Below are positions 26,323 to 33,708 of a stretch of DNA of 64,000 bases, piece by piece. Position 1 is the stretch's first letter, and every line of letters begins with the position of its first letter. Location of the stretch: NCBI GenBank assembly GCA_002238605.1, contig MPMR01000014.1, positions 34,572 through 98,571 on the forward strand. The letters run 5' to 3'. The stretch comes from BD2-11 clade cluster bacterium bin43. GTDB taxonomy: Bacteria > Gemmatimonadota > Gemmatimonadetes > Longimicrobiales > Gaopeijiaceae. The notes below the pieces were generated by a model. That model was given only the letters and a program-made list of their open reading frames with translations, did no database searches and was not told the DNA's origin. Both the position numbers and the translations under genes were made by a program.

Positions 26323-26613
26323 GTGACTCACGAGATTCTGGTCGTCCAGTGCCAGTTCAGGGTGCAGATCCGAGCCACCGCGAGCGACGCCAATCTAGCG
26401 GAGACCGCGATTCAGAATGCCACGGCGCAGGTGGATAGGCGGCTGGACGCGTCCGATTATGCTTGGACGGTGGGGCGGTTGAACGAGGCCAACTCCGAGG
26501 CAGAGGGGGATACGTGGGAGGGCGACCTTGAGCCCGTGAATGCTGAGTTGAGTGGCCTCGGGCCGAGGAGGATTCCGCCAAGTCAGGACATCGGGATGGG
26601 GGTGGCCTCGTGA
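26323..26613 (+). CDS. Small hypothetical protein preceding the cytosine methyltransferase
   Basis: A GTG at 26323 behind GAGG opens a 96-residue frame with a credible composition: an initial strand (THEILVVQCQFRVQIRATAS), then a helix (NLAETAIQNATAQVDRRL) and a Trp/Glu-containing tail. Its TGA overlaps the GTG of the methyltransferase gene (GTGA), the same coupling seen in real operons here, which is the main argument that it is coding. The frame stays open upstream to 25930, but that part looks random. No family recognised. Confidence 0.42.
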   Translation: MTHEILVVQCQFRVQIRATASDANLAETAIQNATAQVDRRLDASDYAWTVGRLNEANSEAEGDTWEGDLEPVNAELSGLGPRRIPPSQDIGMGVAS

Positions 26614-27923
26614 GCGGAACTTGGGGTAGCCAGGAAGCGACGGGGCCAGGGACATCTCTGGGAAACTGCATTGGAGAATCACGACGCCGACCGTCACCCC
26701 AGGATGTCGTGCCATCTAATCGACAAGATTATCCCCCTCTCGCGATCGACCTTTTTGCTGGGGCTGGTGGCCTGAGCCAAGGGTTCCGCGATGCTGGATT
26801 CAAATTGGTACAAGCAGTAGAGAAGGACCCGGCCGCGAGTGCCACCTACGCAACCAACCACCCGGATGTAGATGTGATTTGCGCCGAAATCCAGGGGTTG
26901 CGCCCAATAGCGTGCATGGAACGTATCAATGTAGCCCAAGGCGAGATAAACATTGTAATTGGTGGCCCACCATGCCAGGGTTTCTCTGAGTCTAACCGAC
27001 GTACTCGCACGCTGGATAATCCTACAAATCACTTGTATCTTGACTTCCTGCGTTTCGTGGAATGCATGACACCTCAATGGGTTGTCTTGGAAAACGTTGC
27101 CGGTTTACGAACCATGGCAAAAGGCGTGGTCCTCCGTCGAATGCTTGCCGGCCTTACACGCGCTGGGTATCATGCCGACTGGCGGCTACTAAACTCCGCC
27201 AATCATGGTGTGCCACAGGTCAGACGCCGCCTATTCGTGATCGCCAATCGTGTCGGCGTGCCCATTCCGAGTGAGACCGATATCGTCACTGCCACACTGC
27301 GAAAACCAATAACCGTGCGTGAGGCAATCGGGGACCTCCCAGTCCTCTCCAATGGAGCATCAATTGACCTCTTGGAATACCCCAATGGAGCTACGTCGGC
27401 CTATCAGAGACGAATGCGCCGAGGGGCCGGGAGGTATGTCTCAGGCAATCTAGTGACCCGAAACGGCGCCCACATCCGACAGCGGTATCACTACATCCCA
27501 GAAGGAGGAAACTGGAAGGACATCCCTCCTTCGCTATTGGGCAACTACACCGACCGAACTAGGTGTCACACGGGAATCTACCATCGTCTTTACTGGGATC
27601 GCCCGGCCAAGGTGATCGGAAACTTCCGCAAGAACATGCTAGTCCACCCAAGCCAAGATCGAGGATTGTCCATCCGGGAGGCAGCACGACTCCAAGGGTT
27701 CCCCGATACTTACCGATTCGTCGGAACAATTGGTCCTCGGCAGCAGCAGGTTGCCGATGCAGTCCCACCGGTTCTCGCTGAAGCCGTCGCACGGGCGATT
27801 TTTCCAAGTGTCAGCCTGGGTACCCGGGGCGCCGCACCTGATACGACGGCAGGACGAATCCCGACCCACATCGCCGCGCTTTCGGCCGAAGGCGCACCGA
27901 TTCTGATCAACCATGGACCGTAG
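26610..27923 (+). CDS. dcm: DNA (cytosine-5-)-methyltransferase
   Basis: A 437-residue C5-cytosine methyltransferase with the standard motifs in order: motif I LFAGAGGLSQGFRDAG (~49), motif IV GGPPCQGFS with the catalytic Cys (~120), motif VI ENVAGL (~159), motif VIII QVRRRLFVIA (~205), and motifs IX/X REAARLQGFPDTYRF and QVADAVPPVLAEA near the C terminus. The target-recognition region (~230-330) is of normal size. The start is a GTG overlapping the small upstream gene; another GTG at 26708 would remove a disordered N terminus. No Vsr or restriction endonuclease gene is adjacent, so it is an orphan or solitary protective enzyme. GC falls visibly from here to 31.8 kb. Confidence 0.9.
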   Translation: MSGTWGSQEATGPGTSLGNCIGESRRRPSPQDVVPSNRQDYPPLAIDLFAGAGGLSQGFRDAGFKLVQAVEKDPAASATYATNHPDVDVICAEIQGLRPIACMERINVAQGEINIVIGGPPCQGFSESNRRTRTLDNPTNHLYLDFLRFVECMTPQWVVLENVAGLRTMAKGVVLRRMLAGLTRAGYHADWRLLNSANHGVPQVRRRLFVIANRVGVPIPSETDIVTATLRKPITVREAIGDLPVLSNGASIDLLEYPNGATSAYQRRMRRGAGRYVSGNLVTRNGAHIRQRYHYIPEGGNWKDIPPSLLGNYTDRTRCHTGIYHRLYWDRPAKVIGNFRKNMLVHPSQDRGLSIREAARLQGFPDTYRFVGTIGPRQQQVADAVPPVLAEAVARAIFPSVSLGTRGAAPDTTAGRIPTHIAALSAEGAPILINHGP

Positions 27924-27925
27924 GG

Positions 27926-27962
27926 GGCCACCGCGTTTGCCTTCAGGGCGTTTCCGGTGGCC
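27926..27962. terminator. Hairpin between convergent genes, possible bidirectional terminator
   Basis: GGCCACCG (27926-27933) and CGGTGGCC (27955-27962) form a perfect 8-bp stem just after the methyltransferase stop, in the gap between convergent genes. A clear T-tract is absent, so it would be a weak or factor-assisted terminator. Confidence 0.4.
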
Positions 27963-28014
27963 GCCGCGCTTACCTTGGCCCTCTCGACGCCCGATTTTGC
28001 GACGATGACCGCTA

Positions 28015-28971
28015 CTACAGCGCTTCGGTCTTTGCCTGGCCGATTAGCCCGGTAATGTCAAAATGAAATGCCGTGCCGACACCTTGGCAATAGGACGGAT
28101 TATACTTCTCCGGCACAGCATACACGATCCTTACCCGTCTCTCATGCAGCGCAAACAATGTAGCGCCAACAAACGAAAGCTTGGTGTTCATCCCTGCAAG
28201 TGAGACATTCTCTTTACCGAAGTCAAGCCCTACCTCACGCAAACGTTCGTACACATCGTCAACTGAATCCGATCTGAACCCGAACCTTTCCACTGTCGGT
28301 ACCGGCACTCTCGACCGAAGTGCTCGCACCACGCGTCGACTGTACTCGTCCGCGCCCGCTGTAGTGGACGAACCAATGTCGCCGCTTCCTATTGACAGCT
28401 TCCGGGGCTCCACATACTCTACAATCTCCATCAAGCGCTCTCTCTCGTGGCCCGCTAGCGCGATCAGATGGCCCGTCTTTTCTCCCGAAAAGTCTCCTGG
28501 AAATCCGATTATGGACCGGATGTCACGAACTCCTTTGCTCAACCATCTTGCAGATTCATCCAACTCCGTGTTTTGCGTCGCATAGCCACCCTCTGGCGCC
28601 GCGATATAATCTACCGTAACGTTTACGAACCTCTTCCGCATCAAGGAAATCGCAAACAATAGCATCCCTAGTAGTTCCCGAGGGAAACAGGTGATGTCAA
28701 CAGCAATGTCGCCACGAGGAGCGCCCCTAATCGTCTTCCACGCCCAACTCCAGAGCGCTCTACTATCGAATCGATCCAAGGGCTCTATTGCCTCTATGCG
28801 CAACTCCCGAAACGCATCCACGTTCTCCTGGTGCTGAACATTGTCCTCAATGACGTTGGCCAAATGTACGTCGCGCGGCTCGCCAACATTGGTCAAAAAC
28901 TTCCTTGTGGTCACTAGAGACCTCTCCTCAAATGACGCAGCGGCCACGAGTGTTACCGGGTTACGGTTCAT
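28015..28971 (-). CDS. Uncharacterised two-lobed protein, third gene of the HD-ATPase operon
   Basis: A 318-residue protein. The N-terminal lobe (~1-125) has Rossmann-like features: strand VTLVAAASFEERSL, later DIAVDITCFPRELLGMLLFA (~88-107) and VTVDYIAAPEGGY. The second lobe begins near 165 (GHLIALAGHERERLMEIVEY). The Asp-x-Thr turn after a hydrophobic strand recalls CARF-like ligand-binding folds, but no family is assigned and this is speculation. The ATG at 28971 follows the ATPase stop by 1 bp behind GGAGA; frames starting further upstream lie over the ATPase gene. Lower GC than the flanks suggests transfer with the other two genes as a unit. Confidence 0.72.
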   Translation of the reverse strand: MNRNPVTLVAAASFEERSLVTTRKFLTNVGEPRDVHLANVIEDNVQHQENVDAFRELRIEAIEPLDRFDSRALWSWAWKTIRGAPRGDIAVDITCFPRELLGMLLFAISLMRKRFVNVTVDYIAAPEGGYATQNTELDESARWLSKGVRDIRSIIGFPGDFSGEKTGHLIALAGHERERLMEIVEYVEPRKLSIGSGDIGSSTTAGADEYSRRVVRALRSRVPVPTVERFGFRSDSVDDVYERLREVGLDFGKENVSLAGMNTKLSFVGATLFALHERRVRIVYAVPEKYNPSYCQGVGTAFHFDITGLIGQAKTEAL

Positions 28972-28972
28972 C

Positions 28973-30772
28973 TCACCAAATCTCCATATCGCCGGGATCG
29001 AGCGGCTCGTACTCAACCTCGTTCGCGCCGTGAGTCTTGAACATCTCAATCTGAGCGGACGATACATCCTCCGATCTCCGCAATGGTCCCTCATTAGCAA
29101 GCTTCTCAATGACATCGGGCGTGCATGACAAATAGCCGGAGTAGGACGACACGTCCAGGCTAAAGCACGGCGCCAATCGCCGCGTGAGCACATACAGCGC
29201 ACGGCGCCCCGTCCCCTCCTTCTTTGCGCTGTATCCCTTCATGAAATAGCCTTCGGAAATACCCAACTTCAACAACTTCAACAGCTCTTCGCTCGGAGGG
29301 GACTGAAGCGCAAATGAAAAGACACGCCTTTCGGAATCTTGGGAAAGCAGCTTTTGCTTGAACAACACCCCGAGTCCCTCAATGAGCTTCGCCACCTTGC
29401 GCCAATCGCCGGCGTCCCGAACACGCTTCTGCCGTGAATCCCCAATCCGGTCTAGTAGTCTGTCCGCGTGTGCTTTGACCGCGTCATGCTGAATCGAAGG
29501 AGGAATGCTCCGTATGACCTCTCCCTCAGTGCGCCTGGAAGCGTTATCGAACATCTGCTGCGCACAAATGATGAAGTCGCGCACCAATCCGCCGCTCAGT
29601 ACTGCAAGTGTCGTGAAACCGGCATAGCAAAACGAATGAAGTGCTCGGCGCTGTTTCAGCTCACGCAAATACTCGGACATCGTATGCCTGTATACATTGT
29701 CTCGAACGGCGCGCCCAGTGAAGACCTGAGCATACTGCTTCTTGAGTCTTTCTTGTACCTCCTGAATCCTGCGCTCCTGTTCTTCGTGTTTGGGAAAGAA
29801 GCGTTCAGGATCGACAACGGTGCCGTCAGGCAGCGTGACTCCGGCTTGTTCGAGCCGTTTGCGGCAAATCTCCTTTAGCAGTTGAACATAGCTTTCGCCT
29901 TTGCCCTCCAGATACCTTGTGGCGATGTCGTACTGAATGAAGTCGTGCGCTTGTTGAATTGCAGACCCTGACCGAGTTCGCCACGTCTTGTAGGTATACA
30001 TGGTGCTAACCTTGAAGACTGCGCTCTTCCGTCTTCTTGCAATCCACGTGTTCAGGATGACTGTGTGCGTGCGAGGCAAGTCATCACCATCGTCGATGAG
30101 AAAATACAAGCAGACACCCACGCGGTCGGAAAAGAAGTCGGCGATGGGTCCCAGCAGGGAATCGTACAAGAAGAGAGGGCCATCGTAGGCTGGTGAAGAC
30201 GCATACAACAGACTCTTGCCTATGAAATCCCGTAGACGCTGGCATTCAACCTCTACGACCTCGATGAGATCCAATACGACTGTGGCAAGATCTCCGCTCC
30301 CGATTGTCGGCGGCGGTGCATTACTAAACCGATAAGCCGCCGACATCCTCTTGACAGCAAGCTCGATGAACGCTCGGTGACAATTGTCAGGTATGACGTC
30401 CGGCCGATTCCGGATGATAAGCAAGAGCTGCTTCACTATCAGGAGGGACAGTTGGCTTTCACAGATGATGTACCGTTGCAGATCGGACTGAAACAGCTTG
30501 AGTTCCTCAACCAGAAACTCGGAATCCCGGACGGGAAAATAGACGGCCAAAAAGGTAGAATCACGCTGAGGATACAACAGTTCCTGACAGTCTCTCTGGA
30601 GCACCCGAAACAACATTGACTTGCCAGTGCCCCGGTGGCCGTGGATGAAGCACGTCTCCCGGCCGGCAACGCGATCCAATCGCTTGTCATCGCACCAGAG
30701 GCCCGTAGCTTCTTCGGCAGACAACTTGGATGCGGTAACAAGTTCGAATGGGTTCTTGCCGTGGTCGTTCAT
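28973..30772 (-). CDS. ORC/CDC6-like AAA ATPase
   Basis: A 599-residue STAND/ORC-type ATPase. Walker A is GHRGTGKS at 45-52, followed by SMLFRVLQRDC. Walker B is CLYFLIDDGDDL at ~221-232. A long helical region with a charged stretch at ~325-350 (HEEQERRIQEVQERLKKQYA) leads to a winged-helix-like C terminus (~450-599). The N-terminal NPFELVTASKLSAEEATGLW is typical of bacterial ORC-CDC6 family ATPases found in defence contexts. Its ATG overlaps the HD gene stop (ATGA), and its stop lies 1 bp before the third gene, so all three are translationally coupled. It probably senses infection or regulates the HD enzyme, by analogy with other ATPase-effector pairs. Confidence 0.8.
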   Translation of the reverse strand: MNDHGKNPFELVTASKLSAEEATGLWCDDKRLDRVAGRETCFIHGHRGTGKSMLFRVLQRDCQELLYPQRDSTFLAVYFPVRDSEFLVEELKLFQSDLQRYIICESQLSLLIVKQLLLIIRNRPDVIPDNCHRAFIELAVKRMSAAYRFSNAPPPTIGSGDLATVVLDLIEVVEVECQRLRDFIGKSLLYASSPAYDGPLFLYDSLLGPIADFFSDRVGVCLYFLIDDGDDLPRTHTVILNTWIARRRKSAVFKVSTMYTYKTWRTRSGSAIQQAHDFIQYDIATRYLEGKGESYVQLLKEICRKRLEQAGVTLPDGTVVDPERFFPKHEEQERRIQEVQERLKKQYAQVFTGRAVRDNVYRHTMSEYLRELKQRRALHSFCYAGFTTLAVLSGGLVRDFIICAQQMFDNASRRTEGEVIRSIPPSIQHDAVKAHADRLLDRIGDSRQKRVRDAGDWRKVAKLIEGLGVLFKQKLLSQDSERRVFSFALQSPPSEELLKLLKLGISEGYFMKGYSAKKEGTGRRALYVLTRRLAPCFSLDVSSYSGYLSCTPDVIEKLANEGPLRRSEDVSSAQIEMFKTHGANEVEYEPLDPGDMEIW

Positions 30773-31824
30773 CTCGATGCTCCACGGCAGTACTCTTCAA
30801 GAGTGTTACAATTCCGTAGTTCGTCACATCTCTTCGTCAATGATCGCGACTCCCGTGGGTATCCGCTGTCAAGTTCGAGCGTCAACGGTCTCCTTGTGGA
30901 GCGACTGGGCGGAGCGTGGTCATGGTACTCGATCAGTACACGTATCTTCCGCACGCTAAAGTACGGCCTGCCATATCGGGAGCAGTAGCGTACCTCCACT
31001 TCCATCTTGGTCAGTCGTTGCTCTAGGTATTCCCAGAACGTTGTGTGTCTGTTGCCTACCGTAGAGACGTATTCGTGCTGGGCTGGGTATACTCTCAGGG
31101 TGACAAACAGCTGGTCCTGTGCCAATCTGAATGTTCGGAAAGTCTGTGCATACCGGTATGCGAGATTACTTTCGCCAGATGCGTTGTACCACTCCAACAC
31201 GTTCTCTGGGACTCGCTCCGGGTTTTCGGACAGCTCATCACCCATCCGCAGAATCGCCGCGAGCAGAGGCAATCGCGGTCTTTGATAGTTGTCGGTGCTC
31301 AGAGACCGAAAAGTATCTTGCCCGTAGTCGCGATCAGTTCCCCCGTGAACTCGCGAGACATCAAACACTTGTTCGCGGCGTTCAGTGCCGGAAAATAATA
31401 GCTTATGCTCCTCGATCAGTACTCCGGACCTTTCAGCGTGGTTTTTTCTGCCACCGATATTCCCGGCATCATGCAAGTGGGCAGCACACAATAGAATATA
31501 TGCTTCCTCGGGATCCAATGCGTGGTCTGGGTTCCTCTCGGCAATATAGGTGCCAATCTGATCCAAGCTGGCGATAAGATCGGATACATGACGACACCCA
31601 TGGACAGTCATGATATTAGGTTCATCTCCGTCCTGGCGGGGCTGACTGACCTGGTCCACAGCGAGGCTGACATCTACGCAGGGGTGTACGTATTTGAAGA
31701 AGTGATCCTCCAGCGCGCGAAACTTGGCCGATAGGTCCTGAGCGAGGCTGTGTTTCTCGTGATGTGTGTCATCCGCCGCCTTGGCGATTCTGCGAAAAAG
31801 ATAGCCGTTCGTTCTATGGGTCAT
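30769..31824 (-). CDS. HD-domain phosphohydrolase
   Basis: A 351-residue protein with an HD-type metal site: H75 and H79 in TVHGCRHVSDL, the HD pair H118-D119 in LLCAAHLHDAGN, and H129 in KNHAERSG. A later helix carries PLLAAILRMGDELSENPERV, usual for HD/HD-GYP-like and dNTPase-like enzymes, where the Asp may complete the site. The C-terminal third is beta-rich without assignment. HD enzymes cut phosphate esters of nucleotides, cyclic nucleotides or RNA/DNA; in this operon it is the likely effector, perhaps depleting nucleotides or cleaving a signal. It is the first gene of the three-gene operon. The upstream region toward 33 kb has no partner gene. Confidence 0.8.
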   Translation of the reverse strand: MTHRTNGYLFRRIAKAADDTHHEKHSLAQDLSAKFRALEDHFFKYVHPCVDVSLAVDQVSQPRQDGDEPNIMTVHGCRHVSDLIASLDQIGTYIAERNPDHALDPEEAYILLCAAHLHDAGNIGGRKNHAERSGVLIEEHKLLFSGTERREQVFDVSRVHGGTDRDYGQDTFRSLSTDNYQRPRLPLLAAILRMGDELSENPERVPENVLEWYNASGESNLAYRYAQTFRTFRLAQDQLFVTLRVYPAQHEYVSTVGNRHTTFWEYLEQRLTKMEVEVRYCSRYGRPYFSVRKIRVLIEYHDHAPPSRSTRRPLTLELDSGYPRESRSLTKRCDELRNCNTLEEYCRGASR

Positions 31825-33077
31825 AGATTCACGAGAGCTTCCATAACGACCGGGGTTAGCAAGGGGGACACCGTATAGCGGACTTGTTGCTGTAGTCCTG
31901 TTGACTCGGAGAACAGATCGAGTCCTACCGGGACGTTTTGCTTGCTTCTTGGAGCTATGGGAAGGAGAGTGGGGGGTTGGGTAAGGTTTGGACGGTGTCC
32001 GTCATGGCGGGGCAACTCCATGTGGCCAACCGACCCCATGGACTGTACGACGCGGGTCTCGGGCCGCCGCCCGAAGGACAGGGACATGTACCGCCAGGCC
32101 TGTTCGGAATGATGGATTACCGACTCCTTCGGCTGGTGGCAGGGGACGGCCATCGCAGGTGCTTTGCCGATCCGCCTGGCCGGCATCTGGGGCGCCATCG
32201 GCTGGGGGACGATGCGGCGGCCCGAGGTGTCGAGCACGGCCGCGCGATGCATCCCGCAGTCCTCGGAGTGTTGGTCGGTGGTGAGGGTCACCGGCAGGTT
32301 ACGAGTTCGTGATGACATGGCCGTGTCGGGTAGTATGTCCACACACGCGTATGGGGCGGGCACCATAGCGGTAGCGGCGGCAGTTGGCAATCCCCGCCCG
32401 TGGCGGGGCAGTTGGACCTGCGTCATGCGACCGAGTGTCCTGTCGGCGCCGGTCTGCCCGTGCGGGTCGCTACGACACCTGGAATCAGAGTCGGCCCGGT
32501 TGAGGATCCGGGCAGCTGCCACGAGGCAGTGATGAACAAGCTGACGCGATCTAAAGTGAAGATGCATCTTCGAAGACGCGCCAGCAGCGGACGACTGAAC
32601 CGGGCCACGCAGCCTGCCCACCGGCAGCCGATGCACCTCGGCCGCCCAACTGGCGGCTAATGGACGACTGGGCCGCCGTATCTGGTGGACGCAAGCTGAC
32701 AAACGGTGCCGCGAGAGCAGCTTCGGGAGCGTCGCCGCAACCGCTATTGACCCTGGGCAGATCATTGATGGAATGGGCCGCAAGCGTCCCTCTGAGTTGC
32801 TCGATGTCGTCGGGCGGATCGGCCGGGGTTGGCCGAAGCCGATTCCCCGATGGCCGAGGCTACGCGCCACGAACTGCTGAAGGCAGGTGGCCCAGCACGG
32901 CCATCCGTCATGCTCCACCCCCGACGCGCGCGGTCGCTTTGGTACGCAATGCTGTCAAATCCCCGGCTTTTTCGATCTGATCGATCGTGACAGCCCGCCT
33001 GCACAAGAAGGAGGGATCGTGCGGTCCTGGTTGGATTCACGTAGCTTCTTGCGTGGATTGCGGACTGCTTGGGGGTC
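31825..33077. other. 1.25-kb region without a convincing gene next to the attachment site
   Basis: GC rises again here. Long open frames exist on both strands, notably minus 31821-32918, but their translations are Arg/Pro/Ala/His-rich, lack any recognisable motif, and overlap on opposite strands. No tyrosine-recombinase motif was found by reading, although integrases often lie beside such sites. The stretch may be a decayed integrase or insertion sequence, or noncoding DNA. Confidence 0.45.
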
Positions 33078-33121
33078 GCCTTACAAGCAGGAGGTCGGCG
33101 GTTCGAATCCGTCAGCGCCCA
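33078..33121 (+). repeat. attR: 3' fragment of tRNA-Val (TAC), integration site of the island
   Basis: The 44 bases match the 3' half of a tRNA-Val: anticodon loop CCTTACAA with anticodon TAC, 3' anticodon stem GCAGG, then GGTTCGAATCC (T-arm) and an acceptor end AGCGCCCA. The upstream bases do not form the 5' half (no GGGCGCT acceptor strand, no D-arm, no CCTGC to pair with GCAGG), so this is not a functional tRNA. A truncated tRNA 3' end beginning in the anticodon loop is the classic duplicate left by tyrosine-recombinase integration. By its orientation the intact tRNA-Val should lie left of this window. Confidence 0.75.
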
Positions 33122-33140
33122 TGGCCGGGGGGGCACGAGG

Positions 33141-33169
33141 TTCCGCAATCGCTCCATTCCGTGTATCCT
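33141..33169 (+). promoter_or_regulatory. Weak sigma-70-like promoter candidate for the HU gene
   Basis: TTCCGC and TATCCT are separated by 17 bp, 67 bp before the HU start. Both boxes deviate from consensus, so this is only a candidate. Confidence 0.25.
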
Positions 33170-33235
33170 GTCCTGTCGTTCCGTCGGATGGGGCAGTCCG
33201 GTGGAGTCTCGTGCACCCACAACGCAGGAGATGTA

Positions 33236-33532
33236 ATGAACAAGAAGGAAATGGCGGCCGCTCTCGCGCAGCAGGCCAACCTCTCCCAGGCGAAGGCAGC
33301 CGATGTCCTCAACTGCATCTTCGACACAAGTGCCGGATCGGGCATTATCGCCGGCGAACTCGACGCGGGGGGCAAGGTGACGGTCCCCGGCTTCGGCAGC
33401 TTCGGCGTCAAGTCGCGTGCGGCGCGTATCGGGACCAACCCGGCGACCGGCGAAAAGATCACCATCGCGGCGAAGAAGTACGCGTACTTCAAGCCCGGAA
33501 AGCCGTTGCGGGACCGCATCGCAGGGGGATAG
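33236..33532 (+). CDS. hup: HU/IHF-family DNA-binding protein
   Basis: A 98-residue histone-like protein. It starts NKKEMAAALAQQANLSQAKA and contains the hallmark GKVTVPGFGSFGVKSRAARI, then GTNPATGEKITIAAKKYAYF with the DNA-intercalating proline of the beta-arm (NPATGEKI). HU bends DNA and organises the nucleoid, and host HU/IHF is often needed for site-specific integration. The ATG at 33236 has AGGAG 5 bp upstream; the frame extends further back but only through the tRNA fragment. It is the first gene on the chromosome side of the attachment site. Confidence 0.92.
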   Translation: MNKKEMAAALAQQANLSQAKAADVLNCIFDTSAGSGIIAGELDAGGKVTVPGFGSFGVKSRAARIGTNPATGEKITIAAKKYAYFKPGKPLRDRIAGG

Positions 33533-33562
33533 ATCCTCGGACGCAGTTGTACGCAGTACGGA

Positions 33563-33667
33563 GAGCATTCCGGCGCGCCCGGGCGTGGCCGGGCCGCGGG
33601 GCCCGCGATTCCGGCCGACCCATGCCCAGGTGGCCTGATCCATAACCCGCCGGCGCGCCGGATGCTC
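33563..33667. repeat. Near-perfect 16-bp inverted repeat around a GC-rich core
   Basis: GAGCATTCCGGCGCGCC (33563-33579) and GGCGCGCCGGATGCTC (33652-33667) are inverted copies differing by one inserted T, about 72 bp apart. Between them is a further short palindrome (CGCGGGGCCCGCG). Transcribed, it would form a long hairpin after the HU gene; it could be a terminator, a REP/MITE-like element or a protein site. Confidence 0.6.
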
Positions 33668-33708
33668 ACTCCCACTCCTCAACGCTCAGGACCCTGGTCG
33701 ACCGAAAC

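Noticed and set aside
31821..32918. 365-residue minus-strand frame next to the HD gene
   Set aside because: Arg/Pro/His-rich with no recognisable transposase, integrase or other motif, and competing plus-strand frames of similar quality. Treated as non-coding or decayed.
33048..33121. Complete tRNA-Val gene
   Set aside because: Only the part from the anticodon loop to the 3' end fits. There is no acceptor 5' strand, no D-arm and no 5' anticodon stem, so it is a fragment.
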